64,000 nucleotides of DNA from Prolixibacteraceae bacterium (GTDB lineage: Bacteria > Bacteroidota > Bacteroidia > Bacteroidales > Prolixibacteraceae): positions 124,001-188,000 of the forward strand of contig JAQUIJ010000009.1 in assembly GCA_028683385.1 (NCBI GenBank), given 5' to 3'. The translations under genes were made by a program, and so were the position numbers. Positions 51,882 through 60,574 of this stretch are shown one piece after another; position 1 is the stretch's first letter, and each line of letters starts with the position of its first letter. The notes under the pieces were generated by a model that did not search any database, was not told the origin of the DNA, and saw only the letters and a list, made by a program, of their open reading frames with translations.

Positions 51882-53849
51882 TTAATTGCAATACCGTTTA
51901 ATGATATTGTACGCATCCTGTATTCCCAGTTCACCGGCTTTGCTTAAATCCATGGCGCCACCTTCAACATCGTCCAGGTAAATTTTGGTTAATCCGCGAT
52001 TAAAGTACGCTTCAGCAAAATCTTTTTCAATTTCAATCGCTTTGTTCAGGTCCGCCAAAGCGCCTTGGTAATCACGAATTTTGCATTTCACAAACGCCTG
52101 ATTGAAATAGGCGTAAGGAAATTGCGGATTAATCTGGAGACAGCTTGCATAATCGTTCAAAACATCGGTGTAATCTGTTATCGTCTCTGTTGTCGTTTCG
52201 TTTTTTTGCTTTGGATTGCTTTTTAATGGAACTTTAATTGCATCGGACTTTTGGTTGATTACTTCAACCAGATCTGCCATTTTCATTCTGCAATTGGCTC
52301 TTGAAAAGTAGGTCAAAGCATTTTTATCATTCAGATTAATGGCTTTTTGCAGGTCGTTCATCGAGCTGGTATAATCGTCAATCAGGCAGTAAAAAATACC
52401 TCTGCTCAAAAAATTCATGCTTTCCTGACTGTTGTTTTTTATTCTCTCGTTGAAATATAAAATGTAGTTTTTATAGTTGTCTATCTGATCAACGGCTGGT
52501 TTATTGGAGATCGTTACTACCGGATCATAATTGTTGTAATTATTGATGGCTTCCAGTTCAAAATTATAATATTGAATCTGGTCGTAATCCGAAGAATTTT
52601 TGTTGTGCGACGAGAGAACAAAGATGGGCTGTAAATCGATCACAATATTTTTGTTCTGAATGCGGCCATCGTCAATAACTTCTTCTTTTGCTGAAGGTAA
52701 ATCGCGTGTATCGGCAAGCGACAACTTGTACCGTCTTCTGTCTCTTTCTTCCTTCGTTTCTTTTTTAGGTTCTGCATTTTCATCCGGATCAGACTTTTGT
52801 GCAGTAGTGCCAGTATTCGGTGCCGTTGAGCTTTGATTATGAGTTGTTTGTGCCTGGCTCTGAGTTGTGGCCTGTGTCTGATTCTGATTTTGTTGAGTAG
52901 GTTGAACCGGTTGTCCGGCTTTTTTCTTAGCCTGAGCTAAGGCGCTGTAATCAACATCTTTCGGATTGAATGCAAATTTTGGATCGAGTTTGGCTGCAAT
53001 GGCATAATCTTGATCAAAGCCCGGGATTTTTAGATTTTCTTTAGCAATTCCGCGGTTCATATAGGCATTTGCCATTGTCGGATCAAGTTGTAATGCCAGA
53101 TTATAATCGTTTATGGCTCCTTTAAAATCTTCAAGTTTCTGTTTTACAATCCCCCGGTTATTAAATGCATTCGCATTTTGTGGATCAAGTTTAATACACT
53201 GGTCAAAATCGCGTAGGGCCGAAGCATAATCATTTAACTCGAATCGGGCTAAACCTCTTAATAAATAGGCGTTTGCATAATGAGGTCTGATTATTATTGC
53301 CTGATTTAGATCCTTAATTGCTCCCTTAATGTCATTCTTCATCAAAAGCGCATTACTTCTGTTGATAAAGCTATTCGTAAATTTTGGATTGATTTTCAGC
53401 GCCTTGTTGTAATCAGCAATAGCACCATCAATATCTTTCATCGAAATTTTGGCAATCCCCCTGTTGTTGTAAATATTTGCATCATTGGGATTTAGCTCAA
53501 TTGCCCGGTCGTAATCAGCAATAGCTTTTGCAAAATCATTAATCTGTAAGTAAGCTAATCCACGGTTCATAAATGCGTCAGGATAGTACGGTTTTATTTC
53601 AATGGCTTTGTCGTAATCCTGAATGGCACCACGAAAGTCTTCGAGCTGATGTTTGGCAACTCCTCTGAAATAATAAGGCTCGGGCAGGTGTGGCCTAAAC
53701 CGAATAACAATATTGAAATTTTCAATTGCCCCAACATAATTACCGATCTGAATGCGCGTTTCGCCTACTTCCATGTAATAGTTGATGTTCAACTGACTGA
53801 AAGCCATATTTGAACTTAGTATAAAGAGTATAAGTATCAGTTTTTTCAC
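51882..53849 (-). CDS. large exported TPR protein
   Basis: A 655-residue protein with a signal peptide (MKKLILILFILSSNMAFSQ, GTG start codon at 53849) and about eight consecutive TPR units in residues 22-300 (for example YFRGVAKHQLEDFRGAIQDY, NNRGIAKISMKDIDGAIADY), each near 34 residues. A Gln/Thr/Asn-rich linker (about 313-350) and a charged stretch lead to two or three further TPRs at the C-terminus. It probably is a periplasmic or outer-membrane scaffold; partner unknown. Preceded by a TATTTTTG box on its strand. Confidence 0.8.
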   Translation of the reverse strand: MKKLILILFILSSNMAFSQLNINYYMEVGETRIQIGNYVGAIENFNIVIRFRPHLPEPYYFRGVAKHQLEDFRGAIQDYDKAIEIKPYYPDAFMNRGLAYLQINDFAKAIADYDRAIELNPNDANIYNNRGIAKISMKDIDGAIADYNKALKINPKFTNSFINRSNALLMKNDIKGAIKDLNQAIIIRPHYANAYLLRGLARFELNDYASALRDFDQCIKLDPQNANAFNNRGIVKQKLEDFKGAINDYNLALQLDPTMANAYMNRGIAKENLKIPGFDQDYAIAAKLDPKFAFNPKDVDYSALAQAKKKAGQPVQPTQQNQNQTQATTQSQAQTTHNQSSTAPNTGTTAQKSDPDENAEPKKETKEERDRRRYKLSLADTRDLPSAKEEVIDDGRIQNKNIVIDLQPIFVLSSHNKNSSDYDQIQYYNFELEAINNYNNYDPVVTISNKPAVDQIDNYKNYILYFNERIKNNSQESMNFLSRGIFYCLIDDYTSSMNDLQKAINLNDKNALTYFSRANCRMKMADLVEVINQKSDAIKVPLKSNPKQKNETTTETITDYTDVLNDYASCLQINPQFPYAYFNQAFVKCKIRDYQGALADLNKAIEIEKDFAEAYFNRGLTKIYLDDVEGGAMDLSKAGELGIQDAYNIIKRYCN

Positions 53850-54174
53850 TCGAAAATATGTTGTTAATGTGTTGTAATACTGTGCGTTCTTATGGAACTC
53901 GCAGATTGGGAGGCTTCCACTTCGAAATTATTTTTAACTCATTTAATTGCACTGCCATTTTAAACGAGAAACGCTATAGCTTGTACGTTTCAAGCGGTGC
54001 AATTTATACATAGCAAAAATAATATTTTAGACGAAATGGATTTCTTTTGAGAATTTTAATTATTTTTTGAAAAGATTAACCTTGACAACCAATCGCCAAT
54101 ACAAGATTTTTTGATGGTGTTTCCTATCTTATTTATAATTGTCAGAATATGAACATTTAAAAGATTAAATTATT
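53850..54174. other. non-coding gap with TPR-gene promoter
   Basis: Between the divergent TPR and tag genes. On the minus strand TATTTTTG (54021 down to 54014) is an exact TAnnTTTG box, about 165 bases before the TPR start. No other structured signal stands out; the rest is AT-rich and I see no gene. Confidence 0.4.
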
Positions 54175-54738
54175 ATGCTATATAGATGCGAGTGGTCACA
54201 AAAGAACGAGATTTATTCGAAGTATCACGATGAAGAATGGGGAAAGCCCTTACACGATGATCAAAAGTTGTTTGAGTTTTTGATTTTAGAAGGTATGCAA
54301 GCAGGCTTAAGCTGGATAACTATCCTGAAAAAGAGAGAAGCTTTCAGGATTGCGTATGAGAATTTTGATGTTCACAAAGTGGCCGGTTTTGATCAGCAAA
54401 AAGTTGAAGAGTTAATGTCGGATTCTGGAATTATCCGAAACAGATTGAAAATTGAAGCAAGTATTAATAATGCCAGGCGTTTTCTTGAGGTGGTTGAAGA
54501 ATTTGGAAGTTTTGATTCGTATATGTGGAGTTTCGTTGATCATCAGCCAATTGTTAATCATTGGACAAAACTCTCGGAAATACCTGCAAAAACAGAACTT
54601 TCCGATCGTATTAGCGATGATTTGAAACGAAGGGGATTCAAATTTGTGGGATCTACCATTATCTATTCACATTTGCAGGCAACCGGTGTAATTAATGACC
54701 ATTTGGTGAGTTGTTTTTGCCATCCGGACAATCATTAA
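54175..54738 (+). CDS. tag: DNA-3-methyladenine glycosylase I
   Basis: Removes 3-methyladenine from alkylated DNA. It is 187 residues with the Tag fold: RCEWSQKNEIYSKYHDEEWGKPLHDDQKLFEFL-type N-terminus (start shown in part), the EGMQAGLSWITILKKREAF helix-hairpin segment and the C-terminal SHLQATGVINDHLVSCFCH. The structural zinc ligands should be Cys5, His18, His176 and Cys180. It stands alone on the plus strand; no terminator follows it in its own direction. Confidence 0.95.
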   Translation: MLYRCEWSQKNEIYSKYHDEEWGKPLHDDQKLFEFLILEGMQAGLSWITILKKREAFRIAYENFDVHKVAGFDQQKVEELMSDSGIIRNRLKIEASINNARRFLEVVEEFGSFDSYMWSFVDHQPIVNHWTKLSEIPAKTELSDRISDDLKRRGFKFVGSTIIYSHLQATGVINDHLVSCFCHPDNH

Positions 54739-54792
54739 TAAAAGAGGATTACCTTGAGACTAATTTGGAGTATTAACGAAAGTGTCGGTCAC

Positions 54793-54908
54793 AAAAAAAA
54801 GAAAAAAGGATAGATTCTCTAATCTACCCTTTCTCTAAACCTAACTAAACCTAACTAAACTAACTAAACCAATAAAACTAATCAAACCTAACTTATGAAA
54901 TGTGATAA
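54793..54908 (-). ncRNA. candidate repeat-rich small RNA
   Basis: About 115 bases on the minus strand with no gene. Minus-strand RNA from a -7 box at 54921-54914 would run through TTAGGTTTGATTAG and then units TTTAGTTAGTTTAGTTAGG and TTTAGTTAGGTTTAG (plus-strand 54832-54893), into hairpin AAAGGGTAGATT-AGAG-AATCTATCCTTT (54832-54805) and a U tract TTTTTTCTTTTTTTT. One stem position is a G-U pair in minus RNA but an A-C mismatch in plus RNA, and the T tract exists only on the minus side, so transcription is toward the minus strand. Function unknown. Confidence 0.5.
54805..54832 (-). terminator. intrinsic terminator of the small-RNA candidate
   Basis: Stem plus 54805-54816 with 54821-54832, loop CTCT, followed on the minus strand by the T tract over 54807-54793. 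It does not suit the plus-strand tag gene, which lacks a T tract after the stem. Confidence 0.65.
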
Positions 54909-54913
54909 CGTTA

Positions 54914-54921
54914 CAAAGATA
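54914..54921 (-). promoter_or_regulatory. -7 box of the small-RNA candidate
   Basis: TATCTTTG on the minus strand, an exact TAnnTTTG match. A clear -33 TTG at the usual distance is missing (TTAACAC is there instead). Confidence 0.5.
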
Positions 54922-55219
54922 GGCTGTTGAAATGAGATAGGTGTTAATCGAACATTAATAAATGTGCTGAAAAACATTAATTTGTCTGTTTAATGTTTCC
55001 TGTTTGTTAAGCATTTGTCTGGGTGTTAGATTCAAATTGAAGTAAATCAGTTGTTTCGTATTTTTTAATCGAATTCAATTCGATTAGATTTCAAAAAATA
55101 CATTCTTCAGAATTCAAAAAAGTTTGAATAATAGGTTATTCCTGTTTTTATTTTGAGCTATACTTCTTTTCGATGTTTCGCAGGCCTAAGTCGAAGTAGT
55201 CCGTCCAGTTATTGAATCA
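54922..55219. other. AT-rich intergenic DNA
   Basis: About 300 bases between the small-RNA candidate and the comEC stop codon. I see no gene, no clear hairpin and no repeat here. Confidence 0.4.
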
Positions 55220-57208
55220 TTATTTCAAATTAAGAAGGTATGCGCCATCTGATTTGGTGTAAGAGTTGATTGTAAATTCCTGATTTACTTTGTAATTTGG
55301 ATATCCGGTGGAAATATTTGTGTTTTTATTTTGTGTTTGAACAGATAAAATATCGGAGTTTTTAAATTTTGAATGTTCTTTAAATTCGATTGAGCAGTTT
55401 AAAAATTGAAGATTACTTCCGTCCAGAACTAAATCCACCGAATGAAAATTGTTAATGCTTGATTTATAAAGAATAACTGGATTATTTAGTTTTAGTTGTG
55501 CAATTACTTTTTGTGTCATTTTTAAATCATTTTCAGGAATTGTTGAACCATTTGTTACCAGATAATTGTTGCGCCCGTTTATTAGGTGAATCATAGTATT
55601 TCGGGTGTTGTAAACAAAAATTTGCTTCTGGTTCAGTAATTTGAAATTCGTTGATAACACCGAGCATTGCAACACTATGATCAGGAAAAGTTCATAGAAC
55701 AACCATTGTTTCTTTTTCGAAAATCCATAAATTAAAAGCATTATTATAGTGCCGTACAAAAGCCAGACTTGTGCCGTTGATAATATAATTCCTTTAGAAA
55801 CAGCAATTGGCTGAGCATCCATTTCTTTAAGCGCCGCAAGCATAGCGTACGTCAGCTTTTGAATGATTTTGCCAATAAATAAGCCAAGGCCATGAAAAGG
55901 ACTAAGAATGAAGAAAGCAATGCCGAACCACATAATGAAAGTTGTTATTGGAACAACCACAAAATTACTTAGCCAAAACAGGTTCGGAAATTGGTTGAAA
56001 TAATAGAATCCCAGAGGGAAAGTCATGAGCTGTGCCGCTACAGAAACCGTAAATAAGCTCCATGTCCATTTTAGTATTGGATTTGTGAACTCAAAAATGT
56101 TGTTTAATGCCGGTTGAATAAGAACAATTCCAAAGATTGCCAGGTATGAAAGTTGAAACCCAACATCGAAAAGGACGTTAGGATTTAGCAAAATCAGGAA
56201 TAGGGCAGAGGCGGTAAGCGAATTGTAGATGTTGACTGGCCTTCGGATATTATTTCCGATAATGACAAAGGTAAACATCACCGTTGCCCGCTGAACTGGA
56301 GGCGAAAATCCTGAAATAAAGGCATAAATCCACAAAAAAGAAATCATTACCACTGAGAAAATAATTGGTCCAATTTTCCCTCGTTTCAGAAACGCCAATA
56401 GAAATCCGAGAATCATGTAAATTAAGGCTACGTGCAATCCTGAAACCGACAGCACATGCATGGCTCCCGTGGATGCAAAATAATCACGAGTATCCTGAGC
56501 AAGCTCTGTGCGGTACCCCAAAGTCAGCGCCGAAACCACTGATCGCTCTTCTTTGTTGGGCAAAGCTTCAGTCAGCAATGCGATAAGCCGATCGCGAACT
56601 TTTTCTGCCAAATTACCGATGTGAATAATCTGATGACCCGTCTTTAAATACATTCCATTTGTTAGGTAAACTGAAAACCATATGTTTCGCTGGTGCATCA
56701 ATGACTGATAATCGAATTCAAATGGGTTACCTGCATTCTTGATCGCTTGCGGTTTAGCTAGGATAATCAATTGATTTCCGGTAGTTATTGTCGAATCAAA
56801 TCCAACCTTGCTGAAATAGGCAATAACTTTTTCGGGCGCTTTTAATTTATCATTTTGAATGAGCAGGATGGTTTGGAAAGTCTTTGCTTTTTCTCCTGGC
56901 TTTTGGCAAACTTCAGCCAAATAATAGTCTTTTCTGATAAAATCAAGATCTTTTTTTTCGACGGTATGATTCGGATAAAAAGCTCCCAGAAGTGCTATGG
57001 TTAGCGCGAGTATTGCATTTTGAATCCTGATGGAAACAAAATTACTAGTATGCCAGAATAAAATCAGTGTTGAAATGAGGATTGCCAAAACAATGGCAAT
57101 CAGGCGTATATCAAGATTGAAGAAATGATTGACCAGAATGCCTATCAGGAAAAGACTAGTTATCCGAATAAAAGGAATCTTCTGGAAAAAGCTTCTTGTA
57201 ACTGGCAT
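55220..57208 (-). CDS. comEC: ComEC/Rec2-family DNA-uptake channel protein, no C-terminal hydrolase domain
   Basis: A 662-residue polytopic membrane protein. The N-terminal DUF4131 region (residues 1-185) with three helices is followed by the competence domain: GYRTELAQDTRDYFASTGAMHVLSVSGLHVALIYM, SGFSPPVQRATVMF and WIYAF... helices, up to about residue 510. The last 150 residues have lost any HxHxDH metal motif of the metallo-beta-lactamase domain found in full-length ComEC. It is thought to move single-stranded DNA across the inner membrane. Transcribed away from def and ruvX with a 120-base gap. Confidence 0.85.
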   Translation of the reverse strand: MPVTRSFFQKIPFIRITSLFLIGILVNHFFNLDIRLIAIVLAILISTLILFWHTSNFVSIRIQNAILALTIALLGAFYPNHTVEKKDLDFIRKDYYLAEVCQKPGEKAKTFQTILLIQNDKLKAPEKVIAYFSKVGFDSTITTGNQLIILAKPQAIKNAGNPFEFDYQSLMHQRNIWFSVYLTNGMYLKTGHQIIHIGNLAEKVRDRLIALLTEALPNKEERSVVSALTLGYRTELAQDTRDYFASTGAMHVLSVSGLHVALIYMILGFLLAFLKRGKIGPIIFSVVMISFLWIYAFISGFSPPVQRATVMFTFVIIGNNIRRPVNIYNSLTASALFLILLNPNVLFDVGFQLSYLAIFGIVLIQPALNNIFEFTNPILKWTWSLFTVSVAAQLMTFPLGFYYFNQFPNLFWLSNFVVVPITTFIMWFGIAFFILSPFHGLGLFIGKIIQKLTYAMLAALKEMDAQPIAVSKGIILSTAQVWLLYGTIIMLLIYGFSKKKQWLFYELFLIIVLQCSVLSTNFKLLNQKQIFVYNTRNTMIHLINGRNNYLVTNGSTIPENDLKMTQKVIAQLKLNNPVILYKSSINNFHSVDLVLDGSNLQFLNCSIEFKEHSKFKNSDILSVQTQNKNTNISTGYPNYKVNQEFTINSYTKSDGAYLLNLK

Positions 57209-57328
57209 TTTTGACTTTTTTACCAGTTACGCTAGAAACTTATGTTTGGTTTTTTCTGAAAAGTTAAATTTTTCTGATTGTCCGATTTTTTACTCGAACG
57301 GCCTGTTTTTACTAATGAAACGACCTTT

Positions 57329-57880
57329 TTATTTCCCCGGAACTTTAATCCGATATTTCGGAATTACTTTTCCTTTGGAAATCGCTGATAATTTGCTCTT
57401 CAGAATCCTTTTCCTCAGAGGATTAAGATAGTCAACAAACATTACTCCTTCCAAATGATCATATTCGTGTTGAATAACCCGCGAGGTAAATCCACTGTAT
57501 GTTTCAATGTGTTCATTGAATTCTTCGTCCAAGTATTTGATTTTTACAGTTTCAGGACGCAGAACGTCTTCGCGAATTTCAGGCAAACTAAGGCAGCCCT
57601 CGTTCATTAACCACTCGTCGCCTGATTTCTCAACGATTTCTGGATTAATAAACGCTTTTTTTATTCCGGGAAGTTCATCTTCATCATCAATATCCGAGTC
57701 AATTACAAAAATACGTACTGCTTGTCCAACTTGAGGCGCGGCTAATCCAACACCATCCGAATTGTACATGGTGTCAAACATATTCTGTATAAAACCTTTC
57801 AGATCCTGAAAATCTTTTGTAATTGGTTCTGCTTTTTTTCGAAGCACTGGATCGCCAAATACGGTAACCGGATAAATCAT
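57329..57880 (-). CDS. def: peptide deformylase
   Basis: Removes the N-formyl group from nascent proteins. It is 183 residues with motif 1 GVGLAAPQVGQ, motif 2 EGCLSLPEI (Cys ligand) and motif 3 QHEYDHLEG (two His ligands and the catalytic Glu). Its start codon overlaps the ruvX stop codon (ATGA), so both are translated from one message. Confidence 0.97.
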   Translation of the reverse strand: MIYPVTVFGDPVLRKKAEPITKDFQDLKGFIQNMFDTMYNSDGVGLAAPQVGQAVRIFVIDSDIDDEDELPGIKKAFINPEIVEKSGDEWLMNEGCLSLPEIREDVLRPETVKIKYLDEEFNEHIETYSGFTSRVIQHEYDHLEGVMFVDYLNPLRKRILKSKLSAISKGKVIPKYRIKVPGK

Positions 57881-58299
57881 TTAATGTAATTTTTTTGTTC
57901 TAAATAGCTTTGTAAAATAATGGTGGCGCTAACCCCATCAATTGTCCCTTTATTCTGCCTGTCCTTCTTTTTTAGCCCGGCATCGATCATGGTTCTAAAT
58001 GCCATTTTGGATGTAAATCGCTCATCAACCTGTTCCAAAGGCATGTCTGGGTAATCTTTCTGAAATTTCTTCAAAAACGGATTGATATACAGAACGGCTT
58101 CGGATGGCTGATTGTTCATTTGCATCGGATATCCTACAATTACTTTTTCGACACTTTCTTTTGCAAAGTAGTCTTTCAGGAAGATCCAGATTTCATGACT
58201 CGAAACAGTTGTTAAACGTGTTGCAATCATCTGCATCGGATCTGTAACCGCAATTCCAACACGTTTTTTCCCGTAATCGATGGCTAATATTCGTCCCAC
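57877..58299 (-). CDS. ruvX: Holliday-junction-resolvase-like RuvX/YqgF
   Basis: An RNase-H-fold nuclease of 140 residues implicated in 16S rRNA 5'-end processing and formerly in recombination. Motif GRILAIDYGKKRVGIAV carries the first Asp; VGYPMQMNNQPSEAV, LEQVDERFTSKMA and the C-terminal KGTIDGVSATIILQSYLE supply the rest. I use the GTG at 58299, which gives the usual MGRILAIDYG start; a TTG three codons upstream also lies in frame. It overlaps def by four bases. Confidence 0.92.
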   Translation of the reverse strand: MGRILAIDYGKKRVGIAVTDPMQMIATRLTTVSSHEIWIFLKDYFAKESVEKVIVGYPMQMNNQPSEAVLYINPFLKKFQKDYPDMPLEQVDERFTSKMAFRTMIDAGLKKKDRQNKGTIDGVSATIILQSYLEQKNYIK

Positions 58300-58545
58300 A
58301 AGGTTCAATTTTGTCGCAAAAATAACAATATTTAGGCTATAATTTCTCTGGTTTATAAATGTTTGAATCAGTAATGAGCTATCTGTCTGTATGCTAGCCT
58401 GATGATTTCGATTTGTGTGGCTTGTAATTCATCGAATTCTGTTTAAAATTAAACAAACCGGATAGACAGTTCTGTTTATTAATCAGTCTGAAATTGTAAA
58501 TTCGTTGCTTCATGATTCTATCTGATTTATCTAATAAATTTGAAA

Positions 58546-59706
58546 ATGATTTTATTCCGACAATGTGAAATATTTGCTCCTGAAGTTCTTGGTATCAAGG
58601 ATGTTTTAGTTGCTGGCCAGAAAATAGTGGCGATTTCGGATCATATTGAAATTCCTTCTGGAATTGATGTGGAGGTAATTAATTGTTCAGGATTACGAAT
58701 GATTCCAGGATTGATTGATGCTCATGTACATATTGCTGGCGCTGGTGGCGAAGGTGGTCCGGCTACACGAACTCCTGAGATTCAGTTGAGTCAATTACTC
58801 GAAGCCGGAGTCACCACTGTGATAGGATGTTTAGGAACCGATGGATTAACCCGAAGTGTTGAATCTGTGCTGATGAAAGCCAAAGGTCTCAGGCAGGAAG
58901 GAGTAAGTGCCTGGATTTATACCGGTTCGTACCAGGTTCCGGTGACTACCATATTAGGGGATGTTGGAAAAGATATTGCTATGATCGATGAAGTGATTGG
59001 TACTGGCGAAATTGCTATTTCTGATCATCGGTCTTCAGCCCCATCAGTTAATGAACTGATCCGAATTGCGGCCCATTCGCGTGTTGGCGGAATGCTCGGC
59101 GGAAAAGCTGGAATCGTTAATATCCATATGGGCGATGCTGAACATCCGTTTCAACCCATTTATGATGCTGTGGCGCAGAGCGAACTAAATTTTAAGCAGT
59201 TTTTACCTACCCATTGCAACCGCAACCATTACATTTTTGAAGAAGCAAAAGAATACGGGAAAAAAGGATATGTTGACATCACTGCAAGTTCGTATCCATT
59301 CTTTCCTCAATACGAAATAAAACCTTCGAAAGCCATTAAAGAACTTGTAAGTGCAGGAGTCCCAATTGAGCACATTACCATGAGTAGCGATGGATGCGGA
59401 TCGTTGCCAAGCTTTAATGAAAATGGTGACATCGAAAGGCTTGAAATGGGCTATCCCATGTCGGTTTATACGGAATTATCTGATTTGGTTAACGAGGAAG
59501 GCATGTCATTGGAAGTGGCGGTGAAAGTTCTTACTTCAAATATTGCTGATATATTGAAACTTTGGCAAAAAGGCCGGATTCAGATCGCAAAAGATGCCGA
59601 TTTGGTCATTTTGAATGCTGATTTTGTCATTCATCATGTTGTAGCAATGGGAAAACTCATGGTAAAAGATGGCATCTCGCTTAAAAAAGGAAACTACGAA
59701 AAATAA
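58546..59706 (+). CDS. iadA: beta-aspartyl (isoaspartyl) dipeptidase
   Basis: Zinc amidohydrolase that hydrolyses beta-linked Asp dipeptides. It is 386 residues from ATG 58546 (a TTG two codons earlier opens the frame). The metal His pair is in GLIDAHVHIAG, followed by GEIAISDHRSSAPS, VNIHMG, LPTHCNRN and the Asp of SSDGCGSLP. In cyanophycin breakdown this enzyme splits beta-Asp-Arg to Asp and Arg. Cyanophycinase follows 4 bases later, then a transporter, making a catabolic operon; no signal peptide, so it acts in the cytoplasm on imported dipeptides. Confidence 0.93.
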   Translation: MILFRQCEIFAPEVLGIKDVLVAGQKIVAISDHIEIPSGIDVEVINCSGLRMIPGLIDAHVHIAGAGGEGGPATRTPEIQLSQLLEAGVTTVIGCLGTDGLTRSVESVLMKAKGLRQEGVSAWIYTGSYQVPVTTILGDVGKDIAMIDEVIGTGEIAISDHRSSAPSVNELIRIAAHSRVGGMLGGKAGIVNIHMGDAEHPFQPIYDAVAQSELNFKQFLPTHCNRNHYIFEEAKEYGKKGYVDITASSYPFFPQYEIKPSKAIKELVSAGVPIEHITMSSDGCGSLPSFNENGDIERLEMGYPMSVYTELSDLVNEEGMSLEVAVKVLTSNIADILKLWQKGRIQIAKDADLVILNADFVIHHVVAMGKLMVKDGISLKKGNYEK

Positions 59707-59710
59707 GTCT

Positions 59711-60568
59711 ATGAAGCATTTAATCGTAGTTCTTCTCATTATTTTTCTAGCATCAAAAAGCCAGCAATTGGTTGCCCAGGAGCAGGTTCCAAAAGGTAAA
59801 CTCTTTATTATTGGCGGAGGCAGCCGATCGGATTTGATGGTGAACCGCCTGATTGATGAGGCTTCGTTAAGGAAGAAAGGATATGTATTCATCTTGCCAA
59901 TGGCAAGCGAGTCAGCCGATTCGGCTATCATTTGGTCAGGTGATCAATTTATCCGAAATGGTATTAAAAACATATCCGGATATAATTTTCATGAAAAGGA
60001 ATTACCCGGAAAACAATTGATCGATTCACTTCAAAATGCTTCGCTTATTTACATCTGCGGTGGCGATCAGGCGCGCTTCATGAAAGCCGTTTCGGGATCG
60101 ACTGTGTTTGATGCTATTCACACAGCTTTCAGAAATGGCGCTGTGATTGCCGGAACAAGCGCAGGTGCCGCTGTTATGAGCAAAAAGATGATTACAGGTA
60201 ACGAATTACGATATCCGCAATACAGTGAGACTTTTAAGTGTATCGAAGCCGAAAATATTGAATATGCTGATGGTCTTGGATTGCTCAAGACTGCAATTGT
60301 CGATCAGCATTTTGTGAAACGAAGCCGTTACAACAGATTGATTACTTCGGTGCTCGAAAATCCCGATCTACCCGGAATTGGGATTGATGAATCCACCGCG
60401 ATTCTCGTTCGTGGCGATACTGCGGAAGTTGTTGGTGACTCACAGGTCATTGTGTTCCGCAATAATAGTAAATCAGCTAAACGACTTGGCACAAAAATGG
60501 GAGCTGGAAAAATTCAGCTCGAAATATACCTTCCGGGCGAAAAATTCTCAATTTCAAAATCAAACTAA
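59711..60568 (+). CDS. cphB: exported cyanophycinase
   Basis: Serine peptidase that breaks cyanophycin (multi-L-arginyl-poly-Asp) into beta-Asp-Arg dipeptides. It is 285 residues from ATG 59711 with a signal peptide (VVLLIIFLASKSQQLVAQEQ), so it is likely secreted or periplasmic. The nucleophile is Ser150 in GTSAGAAVM; His200 lies in VDQHFVKRSRYNRL, the family's diagnostic segment, and GIDESTAILV follows. IFIIGGGSRSD-type N-terminal strand present. The ATG 42 bases upstream in frame (59669) overlaps iadA and is rejected. External polymer digestion followed by uptake is inferred. Confidence 0.9.
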   Translation: MKHLIVVLLIIFLASKSQQLVAQEQVPKGKLFIIGGGSRSDLMVNRLIDEASLRKKGYVFILPMASESADSAIIWSGDQFIRNGIKNISGYNFHEKELPGKQLIDSLQNASLIYICGGDQARFMKAVSGSTVFDAIHTAFRNGAVIAGTSAGAAVMSKKMITGNELRYPQYSETFKCIEAENIEYADGLGLLKTAIVDQHFVKRSRYNRLITSVLENPDLPGIGIDESTAILVRGDTAEVVGDSQVIVFRNNSKSAKRLGTKMGAGKIQLEIYLPGEKFSISKSN

Positions 60569-60574
60569 GCCGAT

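Noticed and set aside
54739-54832. The hairpin at 54805-54832 as the tag terminator
   Set aside because: There is no T tract on the plus-strand 3' side and one stem pair is A-C in that direction.
54832-54893. CTAAAC-type repeats read as a telomere-like or CRISPR-like array
   Set aside because: Units are irregular, only about 6-10 bases long and without spacers; they fit better inside a small transcript.
54891-54930. A short plus-strand frame MKCDNVTKIGC after the CTAAAC repeats, as a leader peptide
   Set aside because: Eleven codons only, no downstream plus-strand gene and no ribosome site; a minus-strand transcript explains the region better.
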